DNA of 64,000 bases from an uncultured Akkermansia sp. (GTDB lineage: Bacteria; Verrucomicrobiota; Verrucomicrobiia; Verrucomicrobiales; Akkermansiaceae). The position numbers were made by a program, and so were the translations under genes. The notes beneath the pieces are model-generated. The model was not told the DNA's origin. It did not search any database and saw only the letters and a list, made by a program, of their open reading frames with translations. How positions within the stretch are numbered: the first letter of the stretch is position 1; every line of letters begins with the position of its first letter. Of the stretch, positions 10,399 through 18,500 are shown piece after piece. The stretch covers positions 1-64,000 of the forward strand of contig CANPYO010000001.1 in NCBI GenBank assembly GCA_947588645.1, read 5' to 3'.

Positions 10399-10522
10399 CT
10401 TTTCACGTAATTTGTCCGGAGCAAACGCGTATGGATGACGCGGGAGAAGTGGAGAAACCTCTCCAGATGGTTCATTTCATCTATCTCCGGACACGAACTC
10501 CCCACATCGTACCTCGTACATA

Positions 10523-10553
10523 GGCAAACGCATTTTCTAATGCGTTTGCCCTG
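10523..10553 (+). repeat. Solo copy of hairpin end of the CAGGGCAAACGCATT repeat
   Basis: GGCAAACGCATTTTCTAATGCGTTTGCCCTG, preceded by TACGA heptamers. Confidence 0.75.
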
Positions 10554-10624
10554 CTGATTTGTCTTGCATTCTAGCCAGCTGTCTGATAGTCTGACCCGCG
10601 GCTGGAAAACGGTCATACGAACAT

Positions 10625-11464
10625 ATGAAAACGACACGAGTACTGATGGCTGCCTTGCTGATGGCAGGAGTTCTGAGCGCTGAAGAGGGTCAGGTGACTG
10701 CAACACCCCTGGATCCGTTATCTCCTCAGGTAGCACCTAATTTGACGAGCGATGTTCCGGTCGTGGAAGAAACTCCGGCAACGAAGAAGGACGCGATTGC
10801 ATGGCCAAGAGGCGTATTCGCGGATGTTTCGGTGGGAACGCAGGGGTTGGGACTGGATGTAGGGTATTCCTTTACCCGCTATCTCAAGCTGCGCGTGCGC
10901 GGCACGATGCTGTCGTACGACCACAAGGACACGTGGAGTGATATGGATGTGAAGGCCAAGTTAAAAAGTAGCAGCTGTGGTCTAATCCTGGATGTGCATC
11001 CCTTCGGCGGCTCTTTCCGTCTCTCAGCCGGGTTGAATGCAGCTCCGCTGCGCGTGGAGGCCGAGGGTAACATGGATGACTTTAGCACACTGGGAGGGGA
11101 GTACATTGACATCGGTGGATACGATTTCAGAGTACCAGATGGAGTCGGATCAATCCGGGGTCGTTACAAGTGGGATGCGGTGCAGCCCTATTTCGGTTTC
11201 GGATGGTCCTGCAGTTCGGAAAGCGAGCATGCATGGTTCTTCACTGCGGATATTGGTGTGAATATCATAGGTAAGGGGAAGCTGAGCGTCGGGTACAACG
11301 GCGATGTCGAGTACAGAGAAACGGGCACCAGCTCCGCATATAAGAAATTGGATAACTCTACACTGGAGAGTGCTATCCGCGAGGAGGGCAAGGATTTCTT
11401 CGATATTGCCGATAAAATCGTTATTTACCCCGTTGTGCACATCGGCGTGGGGTGCAGATTCTAA
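10625..11464 (+). CDS. Putative outer-membrane beta-barrel protein
   Basis: N-terminal signal-like MKTTRVLMAALLMAGVLSAEE; alternating amphipathic strands; C-terminal aromatic VGCRF. Confidence 0.6.
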   Translation: MKTTRVLMAALLMAGVLSAEEGQVTATPLDPLSPQVAPNLTSDVPVVEETPATKKDAIAWPRGVFADVSVGTQGLGLDVGYSFTRYLKLRVRGTMLSYDHKDTWSDMDVKAKLKSSSCGLILDVHPFGGSFRLSAGLNAAPLRVEAEGNMDDFSTLGGEYIDIGGYDFRVPDGVGSIRGRYKWDAVQPYFGFGWSCSSESEHAWFFTADIGVNIIGKGKLSVGYNGDVEYRETGTSSAYKKLDNSTLESAIREEGKDFFDIADKIVIYPVVHIGVGCRF

Positions 11465-11561
11465 CGACGTCCGTACCCCTCAAATCGTACATGGGCACAC
11501 TCCATCTGCCATCGGGCGCCAATGGCTGCGTGTTTGGTTACGCTTTTTTTCGGGACGGATG

Positions 11562-11803
11562 CAGGGCAACCGCATTAGAAAATGCAGTTGCCTATGTACG
11601 AAGTACGATGTACGATGTACGATTTATTAATAATGTGCGCGTTGCGCGGATTTTTTCGGATCATTAATGTCTGCTGAAATCTCTTTGGAGCCAATATCAT
11701 GATGATCTCTTGTTGTCATGATTTTTGATGCGTATAAACGGTGATATCAGTCAATAAGAGCATTTCCTCTGTCGATTGACTTCTCTCAAATGCGTTTGCC
11801 CTG
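11562..11803 (+). mobile_element. MITE-like repeat, copy 1
   Basis: CAGGGCAACCGCATT...AAATGCGTTTGCCCTG termini; flanked by 10-bp direct repeat GGGACGGATG (11552-11561 / 11804-11813). Confidence 0.75.
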
Positions 11804-11865
11804 GGGACGGATGTGGACTGCTTGACATTTATCGTTTATTTTTTCAGCGTTTTCGCAAAATCTCC

Positions 11866-11894
11866 TTGACATTCCTCTCGCACTCTCCTATACT
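11866..11894 (+). promoter_or_regulatory. Sigma70-type promoter of tRNA-Gln
   Basis: TTGACA, 17-nt spacer, TATACT; about 14 nt upstream of tRNA 5' end. Confidence 0.75.
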
Positions 11895-11907
11895 CCGCCC
11901 ATCCGTC

Positions 11908-11979
11908 AGGGCTATGGTGTAATTGGCAACACATCGGTTTCTGGCACCGCTATTCGGGGTTCGAGTCCCTGTAGCCCTA
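11908..11979 (+). tRNA. tRNA-Gln (anticodon CTG)
   Basis: AGGGCTA/TAGCCCT acceptor stem, D-arm TGTAATTGGCAACA, anticodon loop TTCTGGC, T-arm CGGGGTTCGAGTCCCTG. Confidence 0.88.
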
Positions 11980-11982
11980 TCG

Positions 11983-12020
11983 CAAGCCTGACTGGCGAAA
12001 ACCAGTCAGGCTTGATTTTT
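11983..12020 (+). terminator. Rho-independent terminator after tRNA-Gln
   Basis: CAAGCCTGACTGG cgaaaa CCAGTCAGGCTTG followed by ATTTTT. Confidence 0.85.
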
Positions 12021-12140
12021 CAAGGGCTTTGAGGTATTGTCTAGTCGTACGCAGTCGCTAGTAATTTACGAAAATTTTACGACTCAACTTTACGACTTTG
12101 TGAGAGCATGCTCGATTTTTTTCTCGGCTTCCAATTTTTG

Positions 12141-12176
12141 AAAAAAATAGCCCGCCGAGTCTAGCCACCCGGCGGG
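12141..12176 (-). terminator. Rho-independent terminator (minus strand)
   Basis: Minus strand CCCGCCG GGTGGCTAGACT CGGCGGG CTATTTTTTT. Confidence 0.8.
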
Positions 12177-12210
12177 TTGATTAGGAAAGAGGTCGAAGAC
12201 CCCATCTGAT
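12143..12210 (-). ncRNA. Predicted ~70-nt small RNA, candidate RNA antitoxin to the 12303-12374 peptide mRNA
   Basis: Own promoter (TTGACA 12240-12245, N17, TATCCT 12217-12222) and own terminator; three complementarity blocks to adjacent mRNA. Confidence 0.6.
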
Positions 12211-12216
12211 ACAGCA

Positions 12217-12245
12217 AGGATATATCTCCGGAGCGGAAGTGTCAA
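12217..12245 (-). promoter_or_regulatory. Predicted promoter of the small RNA
   Basis: Minus strand TTGACA-17 nt-TATCCT. Confidence 0.6.
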
Positions 12246-12302
12246 GAAAAATTTTTCTCCACCTTTCGGCTCCCACCCGGCTAGAGGTGGGAGCCGGTCT
12301 GG

Positions 12303-12374
12303 TCACTTAAGCAACAAGAGCACGATTATATCTCCAATGCACTTGATGAGTACCCAGACATCAGATGGAGTCAT
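12303..12374 (-). CDS. 23-aa hydrophobic peptide, candidate type I toxin
   Basis: ATG...TGA encoding MTPSDVWVLIKCIGDIIVLLLLK; SD AAGGAGG 13 nt upstream; dedicated promoter; too short for the ORF track. Confidence 0.6.
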   Translation of the reverse strand: MTPSDVWVLIKCIGDIIVLLLLK

Positions 12375-12415
12375 CTTTATATATTATCCTCCTTCCTAAG
12401 CCTTGCGGCAGGGAT

Positions 12416-12444
12416 ATTTTACCCGTTTTTCACTCGCCTGTCAA
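12416..12444 (-). promoter_or_regulatory. Sigma70-type promoter of the 23-aa peptide gene
   Basis: Minus strand TTGACA-17 nt-TAAAAT with A-rich upstream sequence. Confidence 0.7.
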
Positions 12445-12519
12445 GCTTTTTCTGCAACTTTTTTCACTTTTTTATTCTTTTTCTCATTATTTTTTTTTGG
12501 TATTTTCGCATTTTTTTGC

Positions 12520-12547
12520 TTGACAGCTCACGCCGTGCCCGTAAAAT
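12520..12547 (+). promoter_or_regulatory. Promoter of the HTH gene
   Basis: TTGACA-16 nt-TAAAAT ending 10 nt before ATG. Confidence 0.6.
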
Positions 12548-12556
12548 TCACCCGTT

Positions 12557-12901
12557 ATGATGACACCGAAAGAACTAGCTACGGCCATAAAACAGCGCAA
12601 AATACCACGCCAAGAGATCGCTCACCGCATGGGCATCAGCAAGGGCACGCTCGCTCATTGGCTCGCCGGGTTGGATCCCATCCCCGCCCGAAAGCAGCGC
12701 GTGCTCGAGGAAATTATCGCGCAGGAAACGCACCCGGAATTCAACGCCGTTGCCGCCTTCGCCGTACGCTTCTCCATCCGCGAACTCCGCACCGTGAAAT
12801 CCCTTTGGGGCAACGCCTCCACGCCCGCCGGCATGGAGAAGCTTTTGCGTGCTCTCGCTCTCGGTGAGCGCAAGCCGCGCAAAAAAGACTCATCCTGCTA
12901 G
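12557..12901 (+). CDS. Small helix-turn-helix (XRE/Cro-like) DNA-binding protein
   Basis: 114 aa; RQEIAHRMGISKGTLAHWLAGLDPIP helix-turn-helix pattern. Confidence 0.65.
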   Translation: MMTPKELATAIKQRKIPRQEIAHRMGISKGTLAHWLAGLDPIPARKQRVLEEIIAQETHPEFNAVAAFAVRFSIRELRTVKSLWGNASTPAGMEKLLRALALGERKPRKKDSSC

Positions 12902-13200
12902 TTTCCGGCTCAACCATCCGGTTGATTCATAGACAAGCATTCGCTTCACGCCGTCTTGCTCGTCGAGCATACGCTGGATCTGATCTATGCCCTCACAACT
13001 CCTCACCCCTGCGGGGCAAAAGCCATGCTTTTGGCTAAACTGCCTTACGCCGTCGGCAGTTTTCACCCTGCGGGGCAGCCCTGCGGGCTGGCTAATCGGC
13101 CTTCCGTCCGTCGGCCGCTTTCTAACCACCCCCGCGCACGGTTTCATCACATCCCTTCGCTGAAGCTTTGCATAGCCCGCGCCTCAGGCGCGCTATAATT

Positions 13201-13233
13201 CAAATCGTAAATCGTAAATCGTAAATCGTAAAT
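13201..13233. repeat. AAATCGT heptamer array
   Basis: CAAATCGTAAATCGTAAATCGTAAATCGTAAAT. Confidence 0.9.
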
Positions 13234-13335
13234 GACCAATGGCTTATGCTTCATGATGTGCCGTTAACTACCTATTGGAGGTACATTTTCTTGGGACGGA
13301 TGTGGATTTTATTGGGGCAGCAAAGCGGATTATGC

Positions 13336-13364
13336 TTGACAACGCGGTCAGGGTAGGGTATTTT
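13336..13364 (+). promoter_or_regulatory. Promoter of tRNA-Cys
   Basis: TTGACA-17 nt-TATTTT, about 18 nt upstream of tRNA. Confidence 0.6.
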
Positions 13365-13382
13365 GCGGTGCGCGAGCATTAA

Positions 13383-13456
13383 GGCGGGATAGCCAAGTGG
13401 TCTAAGGCAGCAGTTTGCAAAACTGCCATTCGCGGGTTCGAATCCCGCTCCCGCCT
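13383..13456 (+). tRNA. tRNA-Cys (anticodon GCA)
   Basis: GGCGGGA/TCCCGCC acceptor with U73, anticodon arm GCAGT TTGCAAA ACTGC, T-arm GCGGGTTCGAATCCCGC. Confidence 0.92.
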
Positions 13457-13532
13457 CTCACGAAAGCGAGAGAACCCTGTGTCGAGAAAGCAGATGATTT
13501 GCGGCACGGGGCTTTTTAGTTGAACGCCTGTT

Positions 13533-14039
13533 ATGAAACGTATCGGAATTTACGCCGGGAGCTTTGATCCTCCCACGAATGGGCATCTCTGGATGATTCG
13601 CCAAGGGGCGGAACTCTTCGATGAACTGGTGGTGGCGCTGGCTGTGAACCCGGAAAAGACGTCTTTTCTGACCACGGAGGAACGGCGAGAGGCGCTGGAG
13701 GAAATGGTGGCGGATTTGTCGGGTCATGTGCGCGTGGCGGTGGTGAAACACGGGTTTTTGGTGGATTTTGCGCGCGAGGCGGGCGCCACGCACCTGCTGC
13801 GCGGGCTGCGAGGGGTGGCGGACTTTGAATACGAAAAGACGATGGCTCGAATGAATGGGCGCATGGACCCCGGCATCCAGACGGTGTTGATGGTTGCCCC
13901 CAGCGAGCTGGAGGAAATATCGTCTTCTCTGGTGCGGGGGTTTGTGGGAACGCCGGGGTGGGAGCGATGGGTGTCGGCCTGCGTGCATCCGGCTGTGTTT
14001 CGCCGCATTGTGAAGGCTCACCACCGGACAGAATCCTGA
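13533..14039 (+). CDS. coaD: Phosphopantetheine adenylyltransferase
   Basis: MKRIGIYAGSFDPPTNGHLWMI, LLRGLRGVADFEYEKTMARMN, PSELEEISSSLVR. Confidence 0.92.
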   Translation: MKRIGIYAGSFDPPTNGHLWMIRQGAELFDELVVALAVNPEKTSFLTTEERREALEEMVADLSGHVRVAVVKHGFLVDFAREAGATHLLRGLRGVADFEYEKTMARMNGRMDPGIQTVLMVAPSELEEISSSLVRGFVGTPGWERWVSACVHPAVFRRIVKAHHRTES

Positions 14040-14042
14040 GCT

Positions 14043-15176
14043 ATGATATATTGGGACAACAATGCTACGACGCCTCTTTTGCCGCAGGTGGCAGAAGCGA
14101 TGCAGCCATTCTGGACGGAGCAGTTTTTTAACCCTTCGGCTGCTTACCCGCAGGCTAAAGCGGTACGCCGTGCGGTAGAGAGGGCACGCGAGCAGGTGGC
14201 TGCCCTGATCGGAGCCGATCCTGCGGAAGTCTTTTTTACCTCCGGCGGCACGGAGAGTACGAACACGGCGTTGGCGCAGTTCAGCAGTGTCCTTGCGCTC
14301 GCCACAGACCACCCGGCCACACTGCGCTGCGTGGAGTCGCGCGGCTCGCTGTGTCCGGTGCAATCTTCGGGTGAGGCCGATCTTCATGCCTGGAGCGAGC
14401 TTTTGCCTCGGCATGGAGGAGCCTCCTTCGCGTTGGCGAACCATGAAACCGGCGTCATCCAACCTGTGGCAAAGCTTTGTGCCGCAGCGGAGCAGGCAGG
14501 CGTGCGCGTGCATATCGACGCTGTTCAGGCCGCCGGGAAAATATCGCTCAACCTGCATGAGTTGCCTGCGGTGGACTACGCCTCGGTCTCTGCGCACAAG
14601 CTGCACGGTCCGAAGGGTGTGGGAGCCCTGTTTGTGCGTACCGGCGCGCCGATGCGCCCCTTGCTGCTCGGCGGCGGGCAGGAGGATACACGGCGTTCCG
14701 GCACACTGAATGTGCCCGGCATTGTGGGGTTCGGAGCGGCGGCGGAGCTGGCGCTGCAGCAAATGGAGCAAACCGCCCGCGCCGCGCGGCATCGTGAGAT
14801 CTTTCTGTCTGCTTTGCAACAGGCAGGCATTTCCGCTGTTCAGAATGGGGCAGGGGCGCCGCGTCTGCCGCATGTGCTCAATTTGCGCGTGCCGGGCTGC
14901 ACGGCAGAATCGCTCTCACTCCTGCTGGAACCTGCAGGGTTCATCTGCGCCGCAGGATCCGCATGCACCAGCGCGTCGCCGCATCCCAGCCACGTGCTGC
15001 TCGCCATGGGACTTTCTCCGACTGAAACGCGTGAGTCGCTCCGTCTCTCGTGGAGTCGGTTCACGACGGATGATGAATGCGCTGCAGCAAGTGAACTCTT
15101 CATTGCATGTGTGCAAAAATTGCAATCCGTACAGTCGCACCTCACCGGCAAAGTCGACGTCTACATCCCAAAGTGA
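14043..15176 (+). CDS. Cysteine desulfurase (NifS/IscS-like)
   Basis: YWDNNATTPLLPQV, FFTSGGTESTNTAL, HIDAVQAAGKI, SAHKLHGPKGVGALF, GSACTSASPHPSHVL. Confidence 0.88.
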   Translation: MIYWDNNATTPLLPQVAEAMQPFWTEQFFNPSAAYPQAKAVRRAVERAREQVAALIGADPAEVFFTSGGTESTNTALAQFSSVLALATDHPATLRCVESRGSLCPVQSSGEADLHAWSELLPRHGGASFALANHETGVIQPVAKLCAAAEQAGVRVHIDAVQAAGKISLNLHELPAVDYASVSAHKLHGPKGVGALFVRTGAPMRPLLLGGGQEDTRRSGTLNVPGIVGFGAAAELALQQMEQTARAARHREIFLSALQQAGISAVQNGAGAPRLPHVLNLRVPGCTAESLSLLLEPAGFICAAGSACTSASPHPSHVLLAMGLSPTETRESLRLSWSRFTTDDECAAASELFIACVQKLQSVQSHLTGKVDVYIPK

Positions 15177-15214
15177 TTGGATCTGAATTGCATTTCCCAG
15201 AATGCGTGTTTTTG

Positions 15215-15455
15215 CAGGGCAAACGCATTTGAGAGAAGTTAATCGACAGAGAAAATGCTTTTATGGGCTGATATCAATGTCTATACGTATCAAAAATCGT
15301 GACAACCAGTGGTCATCATCATGATGGCTTTAAAGGGATCTCAGCACACATTAATGATTCGAAAAAATCTGCGCAACGCGTACATTATTAATAAATCGTA
15401 CATCGTACATCGTAAATCGTACGTGGCAAACGCATTTTCTAATGCGTTTGCCCTG
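15215..15455 (-). mobile_element. MITE-like repeat, copy 2 (inverted orientation)
   Basis: CAGGGCAAACGCATTTGAGAG...AACGCATTTTCTAATGCGTTTGCCCTG; 10-bp TSD CGTGTTTTTG at 15205-15214 and 15456-15465. Confidence 0.8.
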
Positions 15456-15501
15456 CGTGTTTTTGCTTTTTTCCGGGCGGCGTTCGGAGTAAAATGGGGG
15501 C

Positions 15502-18500
15502 ATGAAAAAGGATGGTGCAGATTACATTCGCATCCGAGGCGCGGCGGAAAATAATTTGAAGAAAATTGATGTGGATATCCCGCTCGGGAAACTGACGGTG
15601 GTGACGGGACCGAGCGGCAGCGGCAAGACGTCCCTGGCGATGGCTACCCTGTATGCAGAAGGGCAGCGACGTTACATGGAGACCTTTTCTCCGTACGTGC
15701 GGCAATTCATGGATCGCATGGACAGACCGGCGGTGGATGCTGTGGAAAATGTGCCGCCGGCTATTGCACTCGGCCAGAGAAATTCCATAAAAAACTCGCG
15801 TTCCACAGTGGGTACGATGACCGGCATGAACGAGTTTTTGAAGCTCGTCTTCTCGCGTCTTGCGGTGGGACATGATAAGCATGGGCACGAGGTGCGTCCC
15901 GCAACGCCGCAAGGGGTGGCAGCCGAGCTGCTGCGCGATCATCCGGGCGAGGAAGCCGCTGTCCTTTTCGGCGTGACTCCTGTGGGCAGCTTTGCGGAAA
16001 TGCGCGATGCGCTGGTGGCTCAGGGGTATTTGCGGGTGTGGGTGAAGGGCAAAATCATGCGTCTGGAGGATGCTTCGGAAAAGCAGCTGGGGATGAACGC
16101 GTGGCTCGTGGTGCAGGACCGCGTGCGCCTGACGCCCGAGAATGAGCCGCGTCTGACGGAAGCGTTGGAAAATGCCCTGCATTTCGGACAAAACATCGTC
16201 CAATGTTCGTTGCGCGCGGAAGACGGCAGCTGGGGCAAACCCATGCAGCGACGCAGTGATTGGTACCCCCTGCTCGAGCCGCAGCCGGGGCTTTTCAGCG
16301 GCAATTCTCCCCTGGGCGCGTGCCCCGAATGCAAGGGCTACGGTCGCGCGATCTCCTACGACTACAACAAGGGGTTGATCCCGGATCTCTCCATCCGCGA
16401 TGGCGCCCTCAAGATGCTCTCCACCCCCACGCTGTCCGCCTGCTTCCGCGACTTCGTCCGCGTGAATAAAAAATGCAAGGCGGTGCGCATGGATGTTCCC
16501 TGGAACAAGCTCACCCAAAAAGAGCGCGACTTTGTGCTGCTGGGCAACTGCGGGGATTTGGATGTCTGGCAGGCCTACGATCAGGGCTATTGGTACGGCT
16601 ACAAGGGCATTTTTGAGGATATGGAGAAGCACGCGCACAAGCTCACCGTTCGCGTTTTCCTGGCGTACTACCGCGTGTACAGCGTGTGCCCGGCGTGCGG
16701 TGGCGGACGTCTCAGACCCGAGGCTCTCGCCTTCACCTTGGGCGGGCTTACGGTGCCGCAGGTGCAGGCCTTGCCCATGGATGAGCTGCTGGTTTGGGTG
16801 GATACGCATGTCCTGCCGCAGGTGGGGAAGGATCGCTCGCTGGCGCTGGCCGTGCGCGAGCTGCGGAGTCGCGTGGCCTACCTGTGCGAGGTGGGCTTGC
16901 CGTATCTGAGCGCCTCGCGGCTCACGCGGTCGCTCTCCGGCGGCGAGATCGAGCGCGTGAGCCTCACTGCGTGCCTGGGCGCTTCGCTCACGGAGTCGCT
17001 TTTCGTGCTGGATGAACCGACGGTCGGCCTGCACTCGCGCGATACTTCGCGTCTCATCTCAGCCATGCAGAAATTGACCGCACGTGGCAACACTTTGGTT
17101 GTGGTGGAACATGAGGAGGCGGTGATGCGCGCGGCAGACTACATCGTCGATATGGGACCAACCGGCGGCTCTGCGGGTGGCAAATTGGTGTATGCGGGAA
17201 CCCCGGCCGGGCTGCTCAAGTCGCCGAAATCGCTCACCGGTCAATACCTGACGGGCGCCCGTTCCATCCCCATCCCCAAGAAACGCCGCAAACCATCCGG
17301 CATGATTCGCATACGCGGCGCCGAATGCCACAATCTCCACCGCTTCGACGTGGATATCCCGCTCGGCGTGTACACCTGCCTCACCGGTGTATCGGGAAGC
17401 GGCAAGAGCACGCTCGCCTGTCAAGTCCTCTACGGTCACGTGCATCCGGAAGAGCTGGACGATGAAGAGAGCGTACGCGTGAAGTCCATTCGCGGGTTGG
17501 AGAAAGTGCAGGAAGTCGTGCTGGTGGATCAGAGTCCCATCGTGCGAACGCCTCGTTCCACCCCCGCGCTCTACATGAAATTTTTCGAAGATATCCGCGC
17601 CCTTTTCGTTCAGGAGCCCACGGCTCAGGCGCGGGGTCTGAAACCCGGCTACTTTTCCTTCAACAGCGGGGAAGGCCGCTGCCCGCGTTGCGCAGGGCTG
17701 GGCATGGAAAAGGTGGAGATGCAGTTCCTCTCGGATATTTTCGTGCCCTGCGCGCTCTGCCACGGCTCGCGCTACACGCCGCAGGCTCTCAGCATCACTC
17801 ACCGTGGTTTGAGTATGGCCGATGTGCTGGCTCTGGACGTCAAGTCGGCCATTCGCTTTTTCTCCCAAGAAGCCAACGCCCATGGGGAGCGCATCACGGC
17901 AGGTCTGGAGCTGCTGCAGGAGGTGGGGCTGGGACACCTGGGGCTCGGGCAGCCCTTGCATACCCTCTCAGGCGGCGAAAATCAGCGACTCAAGCTCGCG
18001 CGCATCCTTTCCGAATCGAGCCTCTCTGCCGATGGCCGCGGGAGTTTGCTGATATTGGATGAGCCGGGTACGGGGCTTCATTTTTCGGATTTGGAGGCGC
18101 TGCTGGCAGTCTTCAACCGCTTGGTGGCGCAGGGACACTCGCTCCTGGTCATCGAGCACAATCTCGATCTCATCAAATGCGCGGATTACGTGATCGACTT
18201 GGGGCCGGAGGGTGGCAAGGGGGGCGGGCGCATCGTGGCTTCCGGCACGCCGGAACAGGTCGTGAAGCAAGGGCAGGGGCATACGGCCGCTTTTCTGAAG
18301 CTCGCTCTCGCCGCCGATCCCATTGTTCCGCAGTTGCCCGCCCCGGCTCGTGAGTCGTCCTCTTCCTCGCGCATGATTTCCCTGCGCGGCGCCCGCCACC
18401 ACCAGCTCAAGAACATCGATGTGGATATCCCCTTGCACGAAATGACCGTGGTCACCGGCCTCTCCGGCAGTGGCAAGAGTACACTCGCCTTCGACATCAT

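Noticed and set aside
12061-12120. Prophage or integrative-element attachment site downstream of tRNA-Gln
   Set aside because: No duplicated tRNA 3' end and no integrase in the window
12403-12867. 154-aa plus ORF MRQGYFTRFSLACQAFSATFFTFLFFFSLFFFGIFAFFC...
   Set aside because: The Phe-rich start is the T-rich complement of the A-tract upstream of the minus-strand promoter; the rest is out of frame with the better-supported HTH gene
13456-13475. Short hairpin CTCACGAAAGCGAG after tRNA-Cys as terminator
   Set aside because: Weak stem and no U-tract; not reported as a terminator
13458-14873. 471-aa minus ORF overlapping coaD and cysteine desulfurase
   Set aside because: Shadow ORF in GC-rich coding sequence; both plus-strand genes are unambiguous
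15309-15554. Small ORF MVIIMMALKGSQHTLMIRKNLRNAYIINKSY... shared by MITE copies (also 63107-63322 minus)
   Set aside because: Similarity is explained by the DNA repeat itself; in copy 3 the frame stops early (…INKS*) and in copy 1 it is altered, so coding conservation is not supported
15439-17034. 531-aa minus ORF and similar ORFs antisense to uvrA
   Set aside because: Antisense to a strongly supported CDS, no domain signatures
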